Shown here: piece by piece, positions 23,501 to 35,500 of the stretch
How positions within the stretch are numbered: the stretch's first letter is position 1
Layout: every line of letters starts with the position of its first letter
Assembly (NCBI RefSeq): GCF_015706575.1
Contig: NW_024037074.1
Coordinates: forward strand, 30,989,334-31,053,333
DNA: 64,000 nt
DNA from: Patiria miniata
Taxonomy: Eukaryota; Echinodermata; Asteroidea; Valvatida; Asterinidae
Direction of reading: 5' to 3'
The notes under the pieces: model-generated
Seen by the model: the letters and a program-made list of their open reading frames with translations, nothing else
What the model was told of the DNA's origin: nothing
Databases searched by the model: none
Position numbers and translations under genes: made by a program

Positions 23501-26500
23501 CGACTTCCATAATTTTTGAACCAAAGATGGGTCTCAGCATGCGGTTTTCACAGCAGTGATGCTGAGATTTTGCTCTTTTTAAATCTGTAAAAAAAAAATG
23601 ACCAGTCGACAAACGACTCGTTTAGCTTGATCACATCACAATTGCTGTTTCAGTGGACAAAGAGCTTACCAGTTGCATGCCGTGCCCTGCCATTGACATA
23701 CTGGGCCAGTGACTTGACACTCCTCAAGACAACGAGCCGAGCATCTGTTTCGACTGCATAAAAAATGTTTAAACAAAATGGATTTCTGGTACTTTTCAAT
23801 ACCTTTCAGAGGAATGGATATTTGTCACGAAGATTAAAAAAAAAAATCATTTGGACAGTAAAAAGTTGTCTGACTAGTGACATATGTGGCAGAGTCTTAC
23901 CTGTTTATGGGTGACCTTCTGATGACTCGCTCTTCCGTCGCAATGTCAAGATACCTGTTTATGGTTGGCATTGTGATGACTCGCTCCTCCGTCGTAATGA
24001 CAAGATACTTGGATGGACTGCTCCCCATCAGCTCTAGGCCAGTCACGGGGTTGCCCTTGGACCCCTTAGGGAACGTATAAAAGCACAGTGACCGTTTACA
24101 AATGGAGAGTTGGAGGGGGAGACAACTTGAGCGCATCGTGACGGGTTGTGCACATCCAAATAAATTAACTTATGTGTACTTTGCCCAAACAAGTACTAAC
24201 AGGCAGTCTGCCACTCCTATTGGTGTGCATTTACGGGTAGTACAGGAATCAGGTACCCTATTCAAATCCCGGATGTGCTTCCATGGAGCCTGGTTTTCAT
24301 TATGAAAATTTCCACAAATGGCATTAAAAACTTGTCTTTTCTATTGTCTGAATAGCTACTTTGTAATTTGTCAAGGGCAAAACCTAATTTGAAGTTAGTT
24401 ACGGGTACCCAATTCCATAATCTGGAACCAGTTCCTGACATCAGCGGTTGGGTACTTGAATACACCCCTAGTCCCTACCATGGAGCTCACATGTCCCCCC
24501 CATGGAACTGACATGTCCCTCCCATGGAGCTCGCATGTCCCTCCCAAGGAACTGACATGTCCCTCCCATGGAGCTGACATGTCCCTCCCATGGAGCTTGC
24601 ATATCCCTCCCATGGGGCTGACATGTCCCTCCCATGGAGCTGACATGTCCCTCCCATGCAGCTCGTATATCTCTCCCACAAGTCCCTCCCATGGAGTTCA
24701 CATATCCCTCCCATGGGGCTGACAAGTCCCTCCCGTAGAGCTGACATGTCCCTCCCATGGAGCTGTCATGTCCCTCACATGCAGCTCGTATATCTCTCCC
24801 ACAAGTCCCTCCAATGGAGTTCACATATCCCTCCCATGGGGCTGACATGTCCCTCCCGTAGAGCTGACATGTCCCTCCCATGGAGCTGTCATGTCCCTCC
24901 CATGGAGCTGTCATGTCCCTCCCATGGAGCTGTCATGTCCCTCCCATGGAGCTGTCATGTCCCTCCCATGAAGCTGACATGTCCCTCCCATGGAGCTGAC
25001 ATATTCATCCCATGCAGCCGACATATACCTCCATGCAGCTGCCATTCCCTTCCACGGAGCTGACATGTTCCTCCCGTGGAGCTGACATGTCCCTCCCGTG
25101 GAGCTGACATGTCCCTCCCGTGGAGCTGACATGTCCCTCCCATGGAGCTGACATGTCCCCCCATGGAGCTGACATGTCCCTCTCATGGAGCTGACATGTC
25201 CCTCCCATGCAGCTGACATGTACCCCCATGGAGCTGACATGTCCCTCCCATGCAGCTGACATGTCCCTCCCATGCAGCTGACATGTCCCCCCATGGAGCT
25301 GACATGTCCCTCCCATGCAGCTGACATATACCTCCCATGCAGCTGACATGTCCATCCCATGCAGCTGACATGTACCTCCATGCAGCTGCCATTCCCTTCC
25401 AAGGAGCTGACATGTTCCTCCCGTGGAGTTGACATGTCCCTTCCGTGGAGCTCACATGTTCCTCCCATGCAGCTGACATGTACCCCCCCCCCCCCTATGG
25501 AGCTGACATGTACCTCCCATGCAGCTGATTGTCCCTCCAATGGAGCTCCCATGGAGCTGCCATTTCCTTCCATGGAGCCGACATGTCCCGCCCATGGAGC
25601 TGACATGTCCCTCCCATGCAGCTGACATGTCCCCCCATGGAGCTGACATGTCCCTCTCATGCAGCTGACATGTCCCTCCCATGCAGCTGACATGTCCCTC
25701 CCATGCAGCTGACATGTCCCCCCATGGAGCTGACATGTCCCTCTCATGCAGCTGACATGTCCCTCCCATGCAGCTGACATGTCCCTCCCATGCAGCTCAC
25801 ACGCCGCCCATGGAACTGACAGGTCCATCCCATGCAGCTGACATGTCCCCCCATGGAGCTGACATGTCCCTCTCATGTAGCTGACATGTCCCTCCCATGC
25901 AGCTGACATGTCCCTCCCATGCAGCTGACATGTCCCCCCATGGAGCTGACATGTCCCTCTCATGCAGCTGACATGTCCCTCCCATGCAGCTGACATGTCC
26001 CTCCCATGCAGCTCACACGCCGCCCATGGAACTGACAGGTCCCTCCCATGCAGCTGACATGTCCCTCCCATGGAGCTGACATGTCCCTCTCATGCAGCTG
26101 ACATGTCCCTCCCATGCAGCTGACATGTCCCTCCCATGCAGCTCACACGCCGCCCATGGAACTGACAGGTCCCTCCCATGCAGCTGACATGTCCATCCCA
26201 TGCAGCTGACATGTCCGCCCATGGAGCTGACATATCCCTCCCATGCAGCTAACACTCGCCCCCCATGGAACTGACAGGTCCCCCCCATGGAGCTGACATG
26301 TCCCTCCCAAGTAGCAAGGGGCCTTGTCCACAAAAGTCACCCATGGTAAGGAAAGGGTATACAGATATATTCTCTTTTACATTGAAGGTAAATGTTTCAA
26401 TACAGAAGTTCTTTCTTTGTGATGTCTTCAACTGAGAATAGAGAACTTGCTCTACTGTTCTCGCACAGAGTCCACTGTGCACAGGGCCCACTATTTAAGT

Positions 26501-29500
26501 CACGGGGCGTAAAATCAAGACAATGGACAAGAAACAACGACAAAAGCTTACCAGGCCAGTAATTTCAACGGTAGTGAAATTTTCCGTAGTGCTGCTGCAG
26601 TCGAACTTGTAAGCCTTGATCAAAGTTCCCTCAGCTGTCAACCAAAACAAAAACCTCATTCAATACTGAAATTTTATATACAGGGTGTTTGAATAAAGAA
26701 GGTAACCCTACTCTAAATGGTTAATATGGCCAAACTACACATTAACCAGCCAAAAGCATGGTACAGGTATCGTCTTAAAGCAGAAGCTACCGGTACGTGC
26801 TTTTCAATGATGCCTTGGTTGACCTTCCAGGGTAACGCATCATTGAGCACCACTGCCTTGGAAATGTGATGCAAAATTGGGGTTGGTACATTTTCATGTT
26901 GAACAAAATCGGCACAGTGTGCCGGAGGACAATCGAGATGAACGAGCACAAGAGCATAAAGAAATTGAGGAAGACTCATGTTCTTGTTCAATCGCTGAAT
27001 TTTAATCCTGAGTAAAACATGTTCCACTTTCAACGCCGGGCAATGGGATCTTCCATTCATCGGTGGATGGACTCTGGGGGGGGGGGGGGGGGGGGGGGGG
27101 GCTGGCTTCCCCCAAGAGGTTGTCATTTTTTTTTAAGTCCCCCGATTTGATACGATATTCCATTATATGTATGGGGCCTATCTATCGGTGCTACCAACGT
27201 CATAACAGTTCGCCCCCCCCCAAAAAAAAACACCACACTTTAACAACATTTGAAACAAAAAAATGTGAGCCCCCCCCAAAAACCTAATCCTGGGTGCGCC
27301 ACAGGGTGGACTCAAGAGGGCGCACCAGCCCACTGTTTCATTGTTATTCGAAATCGCCTGTGGGAATTCTTTTACAAATGGGAGTTTGCTTTGAACCATC
27401 CCAATAGTCCCCAGGCTACCAGACCTCACGTACTGTGACATCTTTTGTGGGGTCATTTGAAAAACAAAATGTTCAGCACCCCCCCCCCCCTTGTTTACTT
27501 AAGGACCCCCCACAGAGGTCCAAAATGGTGCATGAAACAAGCAACTTTCTTAAGAGGGCCGTTTTTGTCATGCAAGGCTTCAAGTACATGTATGAGCTTT
27601 TTGACTTACTAGTACCGAAGTAGTACACACAGCTTTCAAAATCGATTGCCAGGCTAGTGAAGTGGACCCCAACTAAGTAGAGTGTGGGTGCAACCGAGAT
27701 GGGGAGGTTTGACGGCGGGTCCTGCTGCCATCCCAGGTCCGGTTCCGCCGTGTTGACGTTGGGCACCAGCTTATCTAGCAGGGGAGGGTAGTCCGTGGTG
27801 TGCACCTCGTTGCACTAAAATCAAGCAAAAAAATCAAAAATTCAACAAACTTGCCATCAAAGGTCTGTTCCAGACGCCGTGCTTCTGCCGTGCGGAACTC
27901 AATTAGTTTGACTTTTTTTGGGGTTAATTCAGTGTGGCGATAGCGTGGCTTTTACCATATGGCTCGGCAAATTGAGTTCTGCATTCCACCACCATCCTTT
28001 GGTTTGACAGGGCTGCTGTGCTATTATTGTTCCGAAGGGCCGTGGCGTGGCACTGTTTTAAACGCTGTGCCATTGCCGTGCCGAACTCAATTCAATTCCA
28101 AGTTGGGGCAAACATTTTAGGAATGCACATTATACCCCGACTCGTGTCCGCATCATGTATCACGGGGAGTGAAATGGGCAGGAATATTTTGATCGCGCTG
28201 AAAGTATGAAATCTGACACATTTTCGAAATTTCTGATAAGATTGCAATATTGAAAATTTTGATATTTCAATATGATTTAAAAAAATTGCTATCGGCAATA
28301 TCGATATCATATAATCGCAAAAAAACCCAATATATCGATAAAGCTTTATGTACCAATGTGTCTTAACCACCTGATCACCAGCTGGCTGATTCAAATTTGA
28401 AAAAGTAGAAACTTGTGGCAGGGGATATATTTTAAAAATGGGTTTGCCATCAACAGAAATTATCGACATTTAAATAATTATGTTTCACATTTTTCAAGTA
28501 ATTCGCACATTGAAACTTGCTTGACTCACCGTTCCTGGCTTAGGAGTGCCAATAGGCATAGCAACAGGCTGCCATTGTGCATTGACGTTACCACCTGCTT
28601 GTTGTTTGAAATCGCCGTTATCAAACAAATTCATGATGTCATCCATCTTGTACCGGCAAAGAGCCGAGGCCTTGGGTCCCAACCTGAAAGAGACATTCAC
28701 ATTTTACTACCGAGGACCGTTCTTTTGTTCCTATTGTTTGGACATTTTTCTTGCATGTCTCTTTAAGGTTTGTACACAAAACCCTTCTGAGGACTTGGCT
28801 GCAGGTACTCCGAGTTATTGTTATGGTTCAAATCTGAGGTAGAAGCAGGTACCACAACCTATCGCTGTTTGATATGACATATTTTTTTGTTTCTAAAACT
28901 GAGTAGACAATGTTTCTGCAATTTCGTTACAAAAGGGCAAAAACCAAATAATAAAATTTCAATTTTCCTAATTCTCACTTACGTCGGTGATGTGAAAATA
29001 GCGTAAAACTCATTTATCTCATTTGTCGTGTCATTTTTTACTTCAATCACATCCTCTGAAAAAGAAAGACGACAAAGATAAAAGCAAGAACATAGCTATG
29101 TGCATACAGACTATGTGGCCGCCATTATAAGAGCCATTATGAATGGGAACCAAGATCATTAAAATTCAATTTGAATGATGCCGGCCAATAGCTCCATCTT
29201 TCAAGCCATGCCAACTTCACTCAACGCCACGTGCGCCTCCCCAATGCATCACTGCACGTTCAGGCAACGCACGTCATAAATGCATGCACGTGTATACTGT
29301 CCGCGATTTGTAATAGAGGGGTAACCACCCCCCCTCACCCAGTGTCCCTTTACACTATACACACTGTAGACTATGTACCTAAACACACATTGCCCCGTCC
29401 CCCCCCCCCCCTCCATATCTTAAAAGAACTCTTGAGATTCCAGGAACGCAGTGACCAACACAAAAGAAACATTGTTAAACACCAAAGAAAACAGAGAAAA

Positions 29501-32500
29501 GAAGAGCTTACGTATTTCGCTGAAGTAGTACGGAAACAGAGTATCTGGGAGAGAGCAGTTCAGGCGCGCCTTGATAAATGTAACAAACTTCTTGTCGTTG
29601 ACTGTGCCTCCAGCATCATTCTAATGAGTAAGAAGGAAATATCTGTTAATCCATTGCACTACATTATGTAAAATGCAAAAAAAAAAGCAGAGTCTCACCG
29701 GTCTCACCAATATGGCGTCAAGTTCATTCACTGTGCGGCTCTTCATCCGCCATCCAGTCTTTATATAGAGATAAGCGGTAAATTCTCAGCGCTTTGCCGA
29801 AAAAAAAGGCCGCTGCGTGTCTGTGTCAGCCTGTCTGCGAAACACGCATAGCATAGCGAGTGCGCTCCCTAGGTTTTAAAAATATTTACACCAATGGGCC
29901 ATCCCAATTTCTGACACACGTGCAGATCGCTGTGAACCATAGGGAAACCTCCCCTTTTGGGATGGTCTCCCTAGTGCGTAGACTAACCTGGCACACCCTC
30001 GCGATGCGGGAGTATATTTTGTTTCCCGAGCTGGAATACTCCATGGCCGGCTCACGGTAGAAGAGAAACACGTAGCCCTTGTAACTGAAGGGTTTCCCCA
30101 CAAATGTTGGGTCTGAAATGAGGTGGAGAAAAAGGAACGAGTTTGAAACTGAAACTTGTGCCGCTTACAAGTTTGAATGTCCACAAATTGAGGAGAAAAT
30201 GTGTAACTTTATGGCGGTAGTGTCTACTGAGGGTTTCCAATAACACCATGTGGACGAATCTCTTTTGAGAAGATGTGTAGTTCTGAAAAAAACTGGTTTG
30301 TTTTTAACAAACTGGAACTTGTGCTGCTTACAATTTTGATATTTTAACAAATTCAACTTGATAAAATGTGTAACTTTGCATGGAGCTGTTGTAAACTAGT
30401 GAGGGTTTGCAATAATGTGGACGAATCTCTTTGGAGAATCTTGCGGTTCTGAAAAGAACCGGTTGGTTGTGAACTCAACGTTCCGATCAGTATGCTCTGA
30501 TCGTCTTCAGGAGCGAGCCGGACAAGGTGGATGAGACTGCATTTATTGGGCTGGATGAGTACTGAGACGTGGAGTTGTGGATGCTGACGGCTGATAGCTG
30601 ACGCGTGGTGACGATGCTGTTGGTGGGGGAGTGGGGGTGTGCCCACTGAACTGTGTCAATAGTGGGATGGGTAGCAGAGGGTATAGGAGACCCATGTGCC
30701 GTGGAGAAATAGTTGAGAATCTTGCATCTTATGCCCGATACAATGTATGAAATGAGCCGGCCCTTACCATTGACAAACTGTTCGCCCACGGTCACCGTGT
30801 CAAGTTCCAACGTGGCAGTTCCGTTGGTATTCAGTTTACTGCGTTGGAATGTATTGCCCATCACATTGCCTCCGTACAAGACTTGTCCACTGTCTCGAGC
30901 TGAAAAAAACGACAACATTTAGATTGTATATTCTCAGTACCATAAAGCCAAAGAAGAATGCTGCAAATGGGGCTACTTCCTTCCCTGTCAAACTTTTTTT
31001 TTCTTCAGATATCACGGGTACGCAATTCTTTTTTTGGAGCCAAGCCTTTATGAGCTTATAGAGTGATTTGCTGTTTGAATTACAGATGCAGGGTAAGCCT
31101 TAAGGATTTTTTTTTGTATAGCAAAACTGCTATGCAAATTTTGATTTGCATAGCAGTTTACCAATTTTGCATAGCAGTTTTGTTATTCTCAAATTTAGCC
31201 TCGGCTTTGCAATTACTATTTACCTGTCAGTGTCAGACTGTACAAATTACAAAGCAATAAAGAAGTAACTTACGTTAAGCTGTGAACTTAATGAATCATC
31301 AGTTGTCTGTTTATTACAGGAGCTGCATGCTTGCTGGAATAACTTTCGAGTGAAAAAGCAAGTTATTAACCCGGGCCATTCCTGGCCTGGGTCTAGATCC
31401 GCCTGCCAATTATTGGCAGTATTTGCCTTGATACCGGTAGTTTTTGTAGTACTAGTAGTAGCCATGTACACCGTATTCATCAATATGCTACACAGCGCAC
31501 AAACGACAACACAGCTGGGATTTTGACGTTTTAGTTCCCACGAATCCCACGTGCGTATCAAGTGATTTACTTGAAGGGGTAAACCCGTTTTCCGTGTCGG
31601 CAAAATGTTTAAGATAAACCGACAAATATCTAAAGAATAGTGATGAGAAAAGGGCTCGATTTACCCGGGTGCACGCATGCACCAGTGCATGTAGATTTTT
31701 GCTTGTGCACGTAGCTTTTTTACTGAGAATGCACGACGTGCATGTAACTTTTTTAGCCACCAAAATACTCATTTCATGCATATATTTACCAGTGAGTGAG
31801 AATAAGAATAAAGTTTGTTGAATAGTTGACCAGATAGTGTACAAACGTGTTATTTCTTTTATAAATCCATAAATTATTCCTCGCACAGTCGCAGCAGATT
31901 CAAAGTACGAGGAAAAATCTCGACGTACGTCCTGCAACCTCCTCCGATCATGCACGTGATTTAAACACGTACAGATTTTATACAGCTGAACAAAATTGAC
32001 GTTCTTTTTCAGTATTTAAGCTTAATTAAATCAAAACATGATGGATGTTAGTTGTGGAATTCAGTGGACCGAAATTTGATGGCAAGTACACTTTGTGTCA
32101 ACTTTTCATGATCAAAATGTTGTATAGCAGTTTTGCGATGCACTTTAAAAATTGCGTCGCAGTCGGCCTCGAATGTGTCGCAAATTGCGATGCGATACCG
32201 CTTATTGCGGATGTTGTACAGATGATTTTGACAAATGTGAAACTTTCGACACAGGGTACAAAAAGTCTTACGTTTTTTTTTTAGGAACATTTACTCTTTT
32301 GTGAATCATTCAAACATGGAATATATTACATGTAATTATCAAGGCTTAAGGGCAAAATGTGACGGAACGGGGCACAGGCCATAGTGGAGAAAAAGCCAAA
32401 AACACAGAATGGGGGTGATTGTTTTTACTTAATTTTCAGATTAATTGATATTTGCAATCTTTGATATGTATATTACACATATTTTAAGGAAATACATGTA

Positions 32501-35500
32501 TATAGTGGAATCTAAGTATTTTTAAGGAAAAGCAATCGGCATCTTTCATTTTCACAACTACTTTTGAATTTTGCCGACGCGCATGGCTACGGCGACGTGC
32601 GCGCAGACCAGACTTTTTTTTTGCCCAACTGTCTACTTACGAAAAATAGCCGTCAGTGGGTTATGCTCTGGGAGTTGCGGTACCACACTGGTGTCTGTGT
32701 AGCTTATGTTCATACAGTTGCTCACATTTAAGTCACACTAGAAGGCAAGAACAGTAACACAAAATTACCTACTTGTGTAGTTTGCAACAGACTGTTAGCG
32801 GTTGCAATCCATGCACTTCAACTATCTTCAAGTTAACCAACAGAAAAATCGCTCAAACCTACAGAAACCACGCAAGGCAAACGTACTAAAGCTGGTTCTA
32901 GTACGCACATTTTTTTCAGTCAGTCAGGTCAGTCAGTCAGATAAGTCGATCAGGGGAGTCGGGGGAGTCAGTCAGGGGAGTCGGGGAGTCAGTCAGTCAG
33001 GTCAGTCAGTCAGTCACTCAGGTCAGGTCAGGTCAGTCAGTCAATCAATGAGGTCAGTCAGTCAGGTCAGGTCAGTCAGTCAGGTCAGTCAGTCAATCAA
33101 TCAGGGGAGTCAGCCAGGTCAGGTCAGTCAGTCAGGTCAGTCAGTCAGGGCAGTCAGTTAGTCAGTCAGTCAGGTCAGGTCAGGTCAGGTCAGTCAGTCA
33201 GTCAATCAATGAGGGGAGTCAGCCAGGTCAGGTCAGTCAGTCAGGTCAGTCAGTCAGAAAGTGGCCAAGAGGATACTAGGCTGGCCCGTAGGGACCAGCA
33301 GAGTCACAAGCCCTTTGTGTCAAGTCCCAAGTCATGACTGACGAGTCTGAGTCTTGTGTCAAGGCGACTCCTGAGTCTAGTCCGAGTCATCCAAATTCAA
33401 ACTCGAGACAGAATCAAATCTATAAAGTCCTGGACTGGAGTGGTACGTACCAGATAACACACTGGGCTCCGAGCATTGGTGCCGCAAACATACAGTTTAT
33501 TCCCACCGGCCATCTCAAGGACTACACGGATGAAGTTAAAGCATACCCTCTACGGATCAAACATTTTAAAGAGAGAGTACAATAACCTTGATTAGATTCA
33601 TCTGATTGTGGATGATGTACATGTATAATTCAAGAAAAAAATATTATTTTTACACAATCAATCATGAGAACATAAACCGGAAGGAGGGGATACATGCTGA
33701 ATCACGTGTGGGACCAGTGTCTGGCTAGCGCCATCTATCCGCCAGACACTTCTGATGATGAACTTCTGATGAAGGGCAACGATGTTGATCGAAAAGTTTA
33801 GAAAGAAACGTAAGTTTGTTAGTGTCAGAAGAACACTTTCTTCTTGAATTAAAGTAAAATTACCAAATTGAATAGAATACTGAGAATGTCTCGTTTTTCA
33901 GGTTTTAATGAAGAGTCATTAAAATGTGTTTTACCAAATGTTGAAATGTTAGATTGAAACTTTTCATCCACGATGTTCTTTTCATCACACAGGTTATTTG
34001 GGTGTCATTCTTAGGCAAAAAAAAAAATAGCTCTGCTTCCGGTTTCTGTACCTACCCTATTCTGACAACCACTACCCTAATTCTTTTATTGGAAAAATAA
34101 GGGAAAACCACCAAAAAACATTAATTTTTACATTTTACCCTTAACTACACGGAGACGCCTCCATATGATCGTACACACAAAAAATTTGCAAAAAAAAAAA
34201 AAAAAAAAAGCCCTACCTTTGTACCTACATGTACCCTATTTTCAAACACCATGTAATCGGAAGCAGAAGTGTTTTTTTGTTCTTTGGTCTTAGTCTAATT
34301 CATCACTTTTGTTGAAAGCCACTTTTGCGCATGATTTCTGAGCTTCCATGAGGAATATATTAGCTGAAGTGTTTTCCTAAACGGTCATGTATATCAGCCA
34401 TTCCCCTACCTGTATTTCACATGATATTAACCCTAACAGAACGTCAGGACGGGTACAGTACCCCTAAACTGACAGTTTTTTACATTGGGTTGGCACACCT
34501 CCAGAAACTAAGTCAGAAGTATATGTGTACATTTTCCCATATGGTGTTGGAATTTGCCAGGATGGGTATGGTTCCTAGTAAATCATGCTAGGGAGTTAGG
34601 GTTAATGAGATCTTTGTCATTTCTCGACAAACGCTGGCACACACAACAGCAGCATGTTTTCACTTGATCAGTGAATTTCAAAATCAAACACTGGATTGAG
34701 TCCAAGCTGGAATAATTGAATACGTGAACCCTAACCTACTCAATCCTCCAAATTCCTCCTGGCGGTTAAACAAGATTTTGGAGGATTGAGGCTGAACAGC
34801 TGAATGGCAAAAAAAGCGTCAGTCGATTTTGGAGGATGCATTGTGTCGAGTTCATAGTCTGTACCCAGCATTGTTTATGTTCAGCCATGCATAAACGAGC
34901 CCTGCATTATTCTCGATATCATACCAACTACCTAGGGGTAGGGGCTACAGTATTTAAAAAAGAAAATGCACAGCCCTAGAAACTTTTGGCAGAAAACATG
35001 AAAGAATGCACAAGTTTTTACCGTGGGGTCTTCATCGTTCTGGTCACATGTAACGATCAGCCCAGGTGGCTCTCTTGTTTCAAATCGATCCTGCAGGAAA
35101 AAAATGGTATCAATCAGGAACTTCGAGGGTCACAGGGTTAACATGGGTAACTAGTCTAAGTATCAACCGTTCTCCACGCAGCTCTATGTCCCGTCAAATG
35201 TCTGATTTACCTAGGATTAAAATTTATGCGACACTGTGTGCCAGCCGACTGGAGTTGACTTTACTAGTTTGTGACAAGATTTCATTCCAAAATCAGGACC
35301 AAAACTGTGATTGGTCGATTTGGATGCAGCTTTTATAAATACATGTACAACAGCCGAGCGCGCATAGAAAAGCTAGACAAGACTGTGATTGGCCGGCTAT
35401 ATCATTGCCGGCATTATCGCTAACTTACCGTTAGACGGACACTTGGACAAATTTTTTTTGTACTTTTTTTCCATTAAATCAGCAGGTACTACCAGTACAT

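Noticed and set aside
24911..26071. 386-residue minus-strand ORF of M-S-A-P-W-E-G-H type repeats
   Set aside because: It is the translation of a 22-bp minisatellite through three frames, with equivalent ORFs on both strands, and lies in an intron.
31274..31306. Possible semaphorin exon (T-T-D-D-S-L-S-S-Q-L-N) with good donor GTAAGTTAC
   Set aside because: Exons 32641 and 30899 already join in frame; inserting this segment from any nearby acceptor creates a stop.
32802..33161. S-V-S-Q-rich ORF
   Set aside because: Low-complexity GTCA microsatellite in a semaphorin intron.
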